The notes beneath the pieces were generated by a model. The model made no database searches. It had not been told where the DNA came from and was given only the letters and a program-made list of their open reading frames with translations. The translations under genes and the position numbers were made by a program. This document shows, piece after piece, positions 1 to 4,978 of a DNA stretch of 23,614 bases. The DNA comes from an uncultured Collinsella sp. (GTDB lineage Bacteria; Actinomycetota; Coriobacteriia; Coriobacteriales; Coriobacteriaceae): contig UQIT01000031.1 of assembly GCA_900541175.1 (NCBI GenBank), positions 1 to 23,614 of the forward strand. The letters are read 5' to 3'. Numbering within the stretch: the first letter of the stretch is position 1; the number at the start of each line of letters is the position of its first letter.

Positions 1-100
1 CCGCGGCCGCAGCCTTCTGCGCGACGTCCACCACGGTGGGCGCGGCCTCACGCGCGGCAGCGGCCATACGGTCCTTGATGCCCTCGACGAGTTTGCTCAT
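1..100 (-). CDS. Partial CDS, alanine-rich small protein of unknown function (N-terminus only)
   Basis: Only the first 33 codons are in the window; the gene runs off the left edge. The ATG at 98-100 is preceded on the minus strand by a good ribosome site (AGAGGAGAG). The visible part starts MSKLVEGIKDRM and goes on as an Ala/Val-rich amphipathic helix (AAAREAAPTVVDVAQKAAAA). It lies 11 nt downstream of the TetR stop codon on the same strand, so the two are probably cotranscribed and this may be a target of that regulator. I do not recognise the family. The helix could be a coiled or membrane-associated segment, but too little is visible to say. Confidence 0.55.
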   Translation of the reverse strand, partial: MSKLVEGIKDRMAAAAREAAPTVVDVAQKAAAA

Positions 101-111
101 TGTCTCTCCTC

Positions 112-822
112 TTAGTTGTTGGACTCGACGGTTGCGGCGGTGTCGGCCGCGTCCTCGAGCTGCAGGTTCAATAGCTTCAAGCCGTATTCCGGCACGTTGA
201 TATCGATGGGTTGGCCATATAGGTCGCCGGGACGCACAAAGGCGATAACCGTCATAATGCGCGCCATGGCCTCGGGCGATTCGGTGAGCCCACGCTCAAA
301 CCAGCGCTGAATCAGGCCGACCTCGGCACTCACGACATAGGTAACGTAGTAGTCGAAGAACGTGCCCAGCGCCAAGCCCAAAATGCCCGTCTGTGCACGC
401 GGCACCACGGCCTCGCGTGCGGTATCGATGATCTTTTTAATGAAGGCCTGGTCGCCGCCCGGACCCAGCAGCGCACCGATTAAGTCGCGGTTGGCCGCAA
501 GATAACGCAGTAGCTCAACCGAACCGGGCGCCGGCTCGAGCTCATCGATGTTGTGATAGAGATCGGGTAGTTGAGCTGCGGTGATGAGCTCAATGCGCTC
601 ACGGATCTCGGCCAGCAAGCCGTCCTCGATTTGATTGATAAAGTCGGGAATATCGCGGTAATGCGAATAGAACGTGCGGCGCGTAAGGCCGGCACGCTCG
701 GTGAGCGACGCGACGTTAATGCGCGAAAGATCGCCGCTTTCGGCAAGCTCGCTGGCAAGCGCCTGGCGAAGGGCACGCTGCGAGCGAAGGGACCGGCGAT
801 CGCATTTCTCGAGCTGGGACAA
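112..822 (-). CDS. TetR/AcrR-family transcriptional regulator
   Basis: A 236-residue protein with an N-terminal TetR helix-turn-helix at about residues 35-75 (NVASLTERAGLTRRTFYSHY), followed by an all-helical ligand/dimerisation domain. Members of this family are mostly ligand-relieved repressors. The start is a TTG at 820-822, chosen because AAGGAGGACG lies just upstream and no ATG fits. Two GCAC/GTGC-type palindromes lie 23-66 bp upstream of the start, over the likely promoter, which suggests autorepression. The downstream gene at 1-100 follows after 11 nt and is probably in the same transcript. The ligand cannot be told from the sequence. Confidence 0.88.
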   Translation of the reverse strand: MSQLEKCDRRSLRSQRALRQALASELAESGDLSRINVASLTERAGLTRRTFYSHYRDIPDFINQIEDGLLAEIRERIELITAAQLPDLYHNIDELEPAPGSVELLRYLAANRDLIGALLGPGGDQAFIKKIIDTAREAVVPRAQTGILGLALGTFFDYYVTYVVSAEVGLIQRWFERGLTESPEAMARIMTVIAFVRPGDLYGQPIDINVPEYGLKLLNLQLEDAADTAATVESNN

Positions 823-844
823 ACGTCCTCCTTGTTACTCAGCC

Positions 845-888
845 TGTGCGCTATTGCACAGTGCGAGTATTATTGCACACCGTGTGCA
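845..888. promoter_or_regulatory. Candidate autoregulatory operators of the TetR gene
   Basis: TGCACAC-C-GTGTGCA at 874-888 is a perfect 7-bp-arm palindrome. GCAC-A-GTGC at 856-864 is a second, shorter one, and the two share the direct repeat TATTGCACA (852-860 and 871-879). Their centres are 21 bp apart, about two helical turns. TGTGC (845-849) also pairs with GCACA (856-860). On the minus strand the larger palindrome falls between a TTGATG -35-like hexamer (887-892) and an AATACT -10-like hexamer (866-871). The spacing of that promoter (15 bp) is short, so the promoter call is weak; the symmetry itself is certain. Confidence 0.55.
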
Positions 889-911
889 TCAACACGTAAA
901 GGCAATATTTG

Positions 912-946
912 GGATGTGACGAAGGGGCAGCCTCTTTGTCACATCC
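912..946. repeat. REP-like palindrome, GTGACAAAGG family, copy 1
   Basis: GGATGTGAC (912-920) pairs with GTCACATCC (938-946), and the stem continues inward to a 3-nt loop (928-930) with two G.T pairs, giving 16 base pairs. The core is the same as the palindrome at 1349-1377. Short intergenic hairpins of this kind are typical of REP elements, many of which are spread by RAYT-type transposases. No transposase gene is in the window. There is no T-run, so this does not look like an ordinary terminator. Confidence 0.75.
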
Positions 947-1000
947 AGCGACCGCCTAGGTTGTGCCGGTTGTGCCAGGCTTTTAGAGCGGCATTACCGA

Positions 1001-1029
1001 TTGTCCAAAATGTCATTCGTGGGTAGAAT
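1001..1029 (+). promoter_or_regulatory. Promoter of the small RNA
   Basis: TTGTCC (1001-1006) and TAGAAT (1024-1029) are separated by 17 bp, the optimal spacing for a housekeeping sigma factor. Transcription is expected to start around 1035. No open reading frame with a ribosome site follows; a structured segment and a terminator do. Confidence 0.6.
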
Positions 1030-1034
1030 AGTGT

Positions 1035-1118
1035 CGACGGCAGCCCAAGTTCTGGAAAGCTGGGCAGCGCCGTTGCTTGGATTAAGGGGTCAACGCCTTA
1101 GCGGCGGCGACCCCTTTT
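1035..1118 (+). ncRNA. Putative antitoxin-type small RNA, convergent with the small peptide gene
   Basis: About 84 nt lie between a good promoter and an intrinsic terminator, with no plausible coding frame. The 5' half folds as CGGC (1038-1041) with GCCG (1069-1072) and GCCCA (1043-1047) with TGGGC (1061-1065), capped by a purine-rich loop. The 3' half is the terminator stem. The last 21 nt or so (1098-1118) are antisense to the 3' end of the peptide gene at 1098-1223, so the two transcripts overlap tail to tail as in txpA/ratA or the par locus of pAD1. Its role as antitoxin is inferred from this layout alone. Confidence 0.5.
1084..1118. terminator. Shared bidirectional terminator of the small RNA and the peptide gene
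   Basis: AAGGGGTC (1084-1091) pairs with GACCCCTT (1109-1116), and inside it CGCC (1094-1097) pairs with GGCG (1103-1106). On the plus strand the stem runs into TTTTA (1115-1119). On the minus strand it is followed by TTAAT. The stop codon of the minus-strand peptide (1098-1100) sits in the loop. Confidence 0.7.
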
Positions 1119-1223
1119 ACGTTGCTTCGAACGTTGCTTGAGTGCCTCGGAAAGCCCGACGAGCGCTGTGAAGAACGAGACCAAAGCGGTCAGAAGTCTC
1201 ACAAAATCAATCAGATCGGTCAT
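1098..1223 (-). CDS. Small hydrophobic peptide, putative type I toxin
   Basis: A 41-residue ORF, MTDLIDFVRLLTALVSFF and onward. One hydrophobic helix spans residues 4-24 and is followed by a strongly basic tail (KQRSKQRKRGRR). This is the size and layout of membrane-acting type I toxins such as TxpA, BsrG or Fst, although I see no sequence match to a named family. The start at 1221-1223 is chosen because the Shine-Dalgarno GGGAGG (1232-1237) lies 8 nt upstream; an in-frame ATG at 1227-1229 is too close. The ribosome site is inside a hairpin. A convergent small RNA overlaps the 3' end, and the promoter carries a LexA-like box. It could instead be an ordinary small membrane protein. Confidence 0.55.
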   Translation of the reverse strand: MTDLIDFVRLLTALVSFFTALVGLSEALKQRSKQRKRGRRR

Positions 1224-1231
1224 GGGCATCA

Positions 1232-1250
1232 CCTCCCATCAGATGGAGGG
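1232..1250 (-). promoter_or_regulatory. Ribosome-site-sequestering hairpin of the small peptide mRNA
   Basis: On the minus strand CCCTCC (1250-1245) is perfectly complementary to the Shine-Dalgarno GGGAGG (1237-1232), with a 7-nt loop. A 6-bp all-G/C-containing stem would hide the whole ribosome site. Such leader structures are common in type I toxin mRNAs. Confidence 0.55.
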
Positions 1251-1305
1251 CGTTGCCCGGCACATGGAACTGCCGTCAACGATACCGATTCTACCAGAGC
1301 CTAGT

Positions 1306-1335
1306 TATATATACGAATATATGTTCGTATTCCAA
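1306..1335 (-). promoter_or_regulatory. Promoter of the small peptide gene with an embedded LexA-like (SOS) box
   Basis: On the minus strand TTGGAA (1335-1330) and TATATA (1311-1306) are 18 bp apart; an overlapping TATATA at 1313-1308 gives 16 bp. Between them lies the 20-bp palindrome ATACGAATATATGTTCGTAT (1311-1330). Its core CGAATATATGTTCG (1314-1327) matches the Gram-positive/actinobacterial LexA pattern CGAAC-N4-GTTCG at 9 of 10 defined positions. A repressor bound there would cover the spacer between -35 and -10. Confidence 0.55.
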
Positions 1336-1348
1336 GCACACAGACCCC

Positions 1349-1377
1349 TGTGACAAAGGGGCTGTCCCTTTGTCACA
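1349..1377. repeat. REP-like palindrome, GTGACAAAGG family, copy 2
   Basis: TGTGACAAAGGG (1349-1360) and CCCTTTGTCACA (1366-1377) are perfect 12-bp arms around GCTGT. It abuts the stop codon of the HAD gene (1378-1380) and lies 14 bp from the -35 element of the small peptide promoter. It shares its core with copy 1 at 912-946. Confidence 0.8.
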
Positions 1378-2235
1378 TTATTCGATGACGGTGCGGGAGT
1401 TTTGCTTGCGCATGGTGGCGAGCATGTGTTTGGGAACGGCGTGGGCCATGCAGCTGCCGATGGTCGCGCTCGCGGCGGCCTTGGCCGCGTCGCTGCCGTT
1501 TTTGGTCGCATAGCTGTGGCGGAAACGCTTGAGCATGGCGATGTCGTTGCCGCCGTCGCCGTAGACCGCGACCTCATCCTCGGCAATACCGTAGTAGCCC
1601 GCCAGCCAGGCCACGCTCTCGCCCTTGTCGCACGCCACGTCCGTGATCTCAAACATCACCGGATCGAACGGCGCGTTGACCACGCGGTCCGATCGCTCGG
1701 CCAAATATGCCCTAAGGTCGCGCTCCAGCTCGGGTGAGGTCACGCGACAATTGATCTTGCATACATCGTGACGCAAGATATCGCCGATCGACTGATCGAA
1801 ATACTGCTCCTCATGATACCCGCCACGTGCACGCATGCCGCGCATCACAATACGCTTGATGGGGCTGTCCTTTTTAAAGCCCGCCTGATGCATCTCGAAC
1901 GAACCGCTCGAGAACATGCCATCGGGTGTGGAGCAATCAAAGCAAATGTCCGGGAATGCCTTGAGCAGCTCCTCGGTAACCTGCGGATCAATGGTCCAGG
2001 TTTTGAGCACCTCGCCATGACTGTCGCGCACGATGGAGCCGTTAGAGCAGCAGGCATCGAGCGCCAGCCCCGTAAAGCCATGCTCGCCGATTGGCAACGT
2101 CGAGCGCCCGGTCGCGGGAACCACATGCAGGCCAGCCTCGGTCAGCTCGCGAATGGCACGGCGGATGGTCCCATCCGCCTCATGCAGGGCGTTCAGTAGC
2201 GTTCCGTCTAAGTCACTCGCAAACATCTTGATCAT
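1378..2235 (-). CDS. Cof-type HAD-superfamily phosphatase (HAD-IIB)
   Basis: A 285-residue haloacid-dehalogenase-type hydrolase, the usual length for Cof/YidA-like cytoplasmic phosphatases that act on sugar phosphates or related small molecules. All four motifs are present: DLDGTL with nucleophile Asp8 and acid/base Asp10; Thr42 in ATGRS; Lys204 in DKGES; and GDGGND with Asp227 and Asp231. The long insert between motifs II and III is the HAD-IIB cap. The start at 2235 has AAGGAGAGG about 7 nt upstream. The coding region ends directly against a REP-like palindrome. The substrate cannot be assigned. Confidence 0.9.
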   Translation of the reverse strand: MIKMFASDLDGTLLNALHEADGTIRRAIRELTEAGLHVVPATGRSTLPIGEHGFTGLALDACCSNGSIVRDSHGEVLKTWTIDPQVTEELLKAFPDICFDCSTPDGMFSSGSFEMHQAGFKKDSPIKRIVMRGMRARGGYHEEQYFDQSIGDILRHDVCKINCRVTSPELERDLRAYLAERSDRVVNAPFDPVMFEITDVACDKGESVAWLAGYYGIAEDEVAVYGDGGNDIAMLKRFRHSYATKNGSDAAKAAASATIGSCMAHAVPKHMLATMRKQNSRTVIE

Positions 2236-2349
2236 GGGCGTGCCTCTCCTTCGTCTGCACGATATTGTAGACGAGAACGGGCGCGCCCAAACAATGGCGT
2301 CCCGGCGCGACGTGCCACTGCCTCCACAAATTCACGGTGCCCCAGTGCC
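2236..2349 (-). promoter_or_regulatory. Intergenic region with the likely HAD gene promoter
   Basis: On the minus strand a TACAAT -10 hexamer (2269-2264) lies about 28 bp before the HAD start codon. The best -35 (TTGTTT) is 19 bp upstream, so the promoter is only moderate. A perfect palindrome GGGCGCGCCC (2279-2288) sits in the spacer and could be a binding site. No terminator is evident for the upstream MFS gene. Confidence 0.35.
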
Positions 2350-3612
2350 TTAAGACATTCGCCATAAGCGACTTTTCAGCCGATAAAACAGCGCTGTCAT
2401 CAACGTCAGCACCGCCAACATTCCTGCGAGTACAATCGCCGGCGTCCATCGATCATATGCAACCCCGTACGTCAATTGGCCGATAGGTGTTGCGCAGGAA
2501 AGGACCATGTAAACGACCGAAAGCACTTTTCCGCAGAGCTCAGTCGACGCTGCCCGCTGAACAAACGCGATGATTTCAACCGACGCAATGGCTGCCCACA
2601 CCATGACCCATGCCGAACCAACCGCAAACACGGTGAACACGCATATATCTGCGCCGAACAATAGCGTAACAATAATCGGTACGACTCCAAAACAGATCAT
2701 CGCAACATATCGACATATGCCATTGAGAGAAAAACGATGCGGCCAAATGCCGACCAAGCCACTGCCGGTTAGACCACCCAAGCCCAGAGCAACCTCAACT
2801 ATCCCAACGCAGGACGATTGCATTCCGAGATGCTTTGTAACAATAATGGGAGCGCCAATCGTTAGCCCAACCAACGCAAGGTTCAAAACTGCCGCAAGCA
2901 AAATCACAGCGACCAATGATGCATTTTGCAACAGATACCGAATCGACTCCCGAAAATCGTTTCGGTATGTCGTACGAGTCGCGCCGGCTCCCATCGTTTC
3001 AGATGAGGCATTTTGCTTGAGTGCGCCCCCAAACAGCAGAGCTGAAATCGCAAACGTCACCGACGCGGTCGCGCAAAGAGTATCGATGCCAAAGCAGCCA
3101 AAGACTGCCGTCCCGACCACAGGGCCCAAGATATTGCTCACCATGGTCGACTGCGAAACCAATGCAGTGGCCCGCTCAACCTTCTCTTCACCCGCCATGC
3201 GCACCGTCTCAATTTGGAGTATTGGCTTTAGCAGCGATTGAACGCCATATTGAACACAAAGTATCGCTACTACGACGACCGCAAGAGGCAATGAGCGCTT
3301 CATGGGGATAGACAGCAGCGATGTAGTCATCAGAGCAATACCGAGGCCCACGAGGACCTCGCGCTGTCTTCCCCGATCCGCTAAGATCCCGCCAACCGGA
3401 GTCGCGAGCACACCTGGCATGAACGCTATCGCCGCGACGGCGCCATATAACGTTGACGAGCCGCTGCAATCGAACAAGTAAAGCGGATACGCAAAGCACA
3501 GCGCCGACAGCATCGAATACGTGCACAGCTGCGCAACAAGAAGGCCAAAAAGCCTGATAGATCGCACTGTTTTTTGTGTCAACGAGACGCTACTTCCCCA
3601 CATTCCAGCCAT
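2350..3612 (-). CDS. Major facilitator superfamily transporter, probable drug-type efflux
   Basis: A 420-residue multispanning protein with about 12 hydrophobic segments and a motif-A-like loop GGILADRGRQREVLVG after the second helix, typical of proton-driven MFS exporters. The start at 3612 is chosen because AGGGGGT is 6 nt upstream; the frame stays open for 26 more codons without a start signal and across an operator. It follows a TetR gene on the same strand, with a terminator-like stem between and one TetR-type operator over its leader, so it is probably derepressed by a toxic compound. The base composition is visibly more A/T-rich than the flanking HAD and amt genes, which hints at acquisition. 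The substrate is unknown. Confidence 0.85.
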   Translation of the reverse strand: MAGMWGSSVSLTQKTVRSIRLFGLLVAQLCTYSMLSALCFAYPLYLFDCSGSSTLYGAVAAIAFMPGVLATPVGGILADRGRQREVLVGLGIALMTTSLLSIPMKRSLPLAVVVVAILCVQYGVQSLLKPILQIETVRMAGEEKVERATALVSQSTMVSNILGPVVGTAVFGCFGIDTLCATASVTFAISALLFGGALKQNASSETMGAGATRTTYRNDFRESIRYLLQNASLVAVILLAAVLNLALVGLTIGAPIIVTKHLGMQSSCVGIVEVALGLGGLTGSGLVGIWPHRFSLNGICRYVAMICFGVVPIIVTLLFGADICVFTVFAVGSAWVMVWAAIASVEIIAFVQRAASTELCGKVLSVVYMVLSCATPIGQLTYGVAYDRWTPAIVLAGMLAVLTLMTALFYRLKSRLWRMS

Positions 3613-3625
3613 AAGCCTACCCCCT

Positions 3626-3646
3626 ATACATACCGCCAGTATGTAT
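3626..3646. promoter_or_regulatory. TetR-type operator 1, upstream of the MFS gene
   Basis: ATACATAC (3626-3633) and GTATGTAT (3639-3646) are perfect inverted repeats around CGCCA. The site lies 14-34 bp before the MFS start codon, where it would block the promoter or early transcription. It matches a second site at 3691-3711. Confidence 0.7.
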
Positions 3647-3660
3647 TTAATGACTTGAAA

Positions 3661-3680
3661 AGGGCAGCCGTGGCTACCCT
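3661..3680 (-). terminator. Terminator-like stem between the TetR and MFS genes
   Basis: On the minus strand GGGTAGCC and GGCTGCCC form a stem with a tight loop, followed directly by TTTTC. This suggests that the TetR transcript ends here and that the MFS gene has its own promoter, though operator 2 upstream of the stem could also act on read-through. Confidence 0.5.
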
Positions 3681-3690
3681 CACAAATCAA

Positions 3691-3711
3691 TTACATACCG
3701 TTGGTATCTAT
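3691..3711. promoter_or_regulatory. TetR-type operator 2, at the 3' end of the TetR gene
   Basis: TTACATAC-CGTTG-GTATCTAT has the same length and half-sites as operator 1, with two mismatches between its arms. The starts of the two sites are 65 bp apart. It lies just downstream of the TetR stop codon (3713-3715 on the minus strand). Confidence 0.6.
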
Positions 3712-3712
3712 A

Positions 3713-4375
3713 TTACCACCCGACACGGTTCCATACGTCCCAAATCTGGGCCGTTGTCTGGAGCACTTCATTACCCAAATCAAGCCCCACCGCGGCCGCC
3801 ATCTGCGCCAAGCATTGCGCGCGAGCGAGCATTCGGTCCTTGGATTCAAGCGGACGGAACAATGGCAGCAGCCAAAGATTCGCCAACAACGATACGGCCT
3901 CCGCCGCTTCGCGCGGGCATTCGCACGCAATGGAGCCGTCGGCGATGCCCTCCTCGATCACTGGCAAGAGATAGCCATCGGCCGACTCGTCAAACGAGCC
4001 CTGGTACTGCATCGCCAGTAGACGCGAGCTTTTTACCGGATCCGCCGCAGGATGCATGCGTGCCCATAGCTCAATTTGTGGAACGACGGACTCGGGCGCA
4101 TACAGCCGCTTGAGCTTTTGGGCTCCAGTCATATTACCGATACCAAGCATTGAGCGACGGTGCTCAACAATCGGAGCCATTGCCCGATCAAATGCGGCGT
4201 TGAAAATCTCCTCTTTGCTCTTAAAGTGATGATAGACAGCACCCTTGGTCATGCCATCGAGGCGGTCGACGATGTCTTGAATGCTCGTCCCCTCATAACC
4301 CTGTGCGCAGAATAGCTCCAGCGCCGCGTCGAGAATCTTCGCGACCGTCTCCTCGGGATATTTATTACGACCCAT
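3713..4375 (-). CDS. TetR/AcrR-family regulator of the adjacent MFS gene
   Basis: A 220-residue TetR-family protein starting MGRNKYPEETVAKILDAA. The helix-turn-helix is at about residues 30-60 (TSIQDIVDRLDGMTKGAVYH). The C-terminal part is a helical ligand-binding domain. The family normally begins near this Met, so the start at 4375 is preferred, although its ribosome site is weak. A TAAAAT -10 hexamer (4423-4418) places a transcription start almost exactly on an in-frame ATG at 4409-4411, so a leaderless 232-residue form is possible. The downstream MFS gene has two matching operators and is the obvious target. Confidence 0.87.
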   Translation of the reverse strand: MGRNKYPEETVAKILDAALELFCAQGYEGTSIQDIVDRLDGMTKGAVYHHFKSKEEIFNAAFDRAMAPIVEHRRSMLGIGNMTGAQKLKRLYAPESVVPQIELWARMHPAADPVKSSRLLAMQYQGSFDESADGYLLPVIEEGIADGSIACECPREAAEAVSLLANLWLLPLFRPLESKDRMLARAQCLAQMAAAVGLDLGNEVLQTTAQIWDVWNRVGW

Positions 4376-4382
4376 AATCCGT

Positions 4383-4436
4383 CCATCCGCAACGCAAGTC
4401 TTGTGCCTCATTGCAGTATTTTAACGTTGCGGATGG
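4383..4436. repeat. Inverted repeat flanking the -10 region of the TetR gene
   Basis: CCATCCGCAACG (4383-4394) and CGTTGCGGATGG (4425-4436) are perfect 12-bp inverted copies whose centres are 42 bp apart, about four helical turns. The -10 hexamer (4418-4423) and the likely transcription start lie between them. They differ from the TACATAC operators at the other end of the gene, so another protein, or a different binding mode, may be involved. Confidence 0.6.
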
Positions 4437-4449
4437 CAGGCGTTCGATC

Positions 4450-4788
4450 CTACACCGCGGCGGGGCCGTGTTCGCCGGTGCGGATGCGGATGACCTCCTC
4501 GACCGGCTCGACCCAAATCTTGCCGTCTCCAACGGCACCGGTGCGAGCAGCATTGCAGATAATCTCGACAATTCCGTCGACATGCTCATCGGCGCAGATA
4601 AGGGTGAACTGTACCTTAGGGATCGTGTTGACAAGCAACTCGTTGCCGCGCACGTATTCCTTCCAGCCATGCTGCGCGCCGCAGCCCTGCACCTGGTTGA
4701 TAGTCATGCCACGAACATCAGCAGCAAACAGCGCGTCTTTAAGAACCTCAAGCTTCTCAGCACGAACGATCGCCGTAATTTTCTTCAT
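4450..4788 (-). CDS. glnK: PII family nitrogen regulatory protein (GlnK type)
   Basis: A 112-residue PII signal protein, the standard length. It begins MKKITAIVRAEKLEVLKDAL, has the T-loop region at residues 37-55, the B-loop GAVGDGKI and the C-terminal IRIRTGE. PII trimers sense ATP/ADP and 2-oxoglutarate; GlnK-type members plug the ammonium channel. Residue 51, the tyrosine uridylylated or adenylylated in many bacteria, is Leu here (RGNELLV); Tyr45 is the only T-loop tyrosine. Covalent control at position 51 is therefore ruled out, and control by ligands alone is likely. It is downstream of amt on the same strand with a 190-nt gap containing a large hairpin. Confidence 0.93.
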   Translation of the reverse strand: MKKITAIVRAEKLEVLKDALFAADVRGMTINQVQGCGAQHGWKEYVRGNELLVNTIPKVQFTLICADEHVDGIVEIICNAARTGAVGDGKIWVEPVEEVIRIRTGEHGPAAV

Positions 4789-4818
4789 AGTAAATACCTC
4801 TCTTTATCAAAGAAATGA

Positions 4819-4978
4819 ATTGCCATTCAATGACGCGGGTTTTCCAGGTGCCCGAGATTGCCCCGAAAGAGGAGCGCCGCGTACTTCGGTACGCAAGCGA
4901 CGGTTTGAGGGGCAAGGTCGGGTGCCTGGGAAAGCCGCGCGACGATTGAACGGCAAGGTGCGGAGCCTGGGGAAGCTG
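4819..4978. repeat. Large imperfect hairpin with UUCG loop plus a 41-bp-period direct repeat, between amt and glnK
   Basis: Two arms of about 65 nt (about 4819-4884 and 4889-4954) are roughly 70 percent complementary. The tip GCGTAC-TTCG-GTACGC (4879-4894) is perfect, and on the plus strand it forms the very stable C(UUCG)G tetraloop. A 28-bp segment GGCAAGGT...GCCTGGG.AAGC.GC occurs at about 4911-4937 and again, diverged, at 4952-4978, ending against the amt stop codon. It could attenuate amt-glnK transcripts, but the loop chemistry favours the plus strand, so an inserted repeat element is at least as likely. Confidence 0.65.

Noticed and set aside
571..1026. Open frame of 151 codons on the plus strand over the TetR gene start
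   Set aside because: Antisense to the TetR coding region and crosses its operators and a REP palindrome; no ribosome site.
1122..1353. Plus-strand open frames of 60-71 codons over the small-peptide region
   Set aside because: Neither has a ribosome site or hydrophobic pattern; they run antisense to the peptide gene and through its promoter.
4819..4978. Riboswitch or PII-type attenuator between amt and glnK
   Set aside because: No match to a riboswitch class I know, no T-run on the operon strand, and the UUCG loop favours the other strand. Kept as a repeat element.
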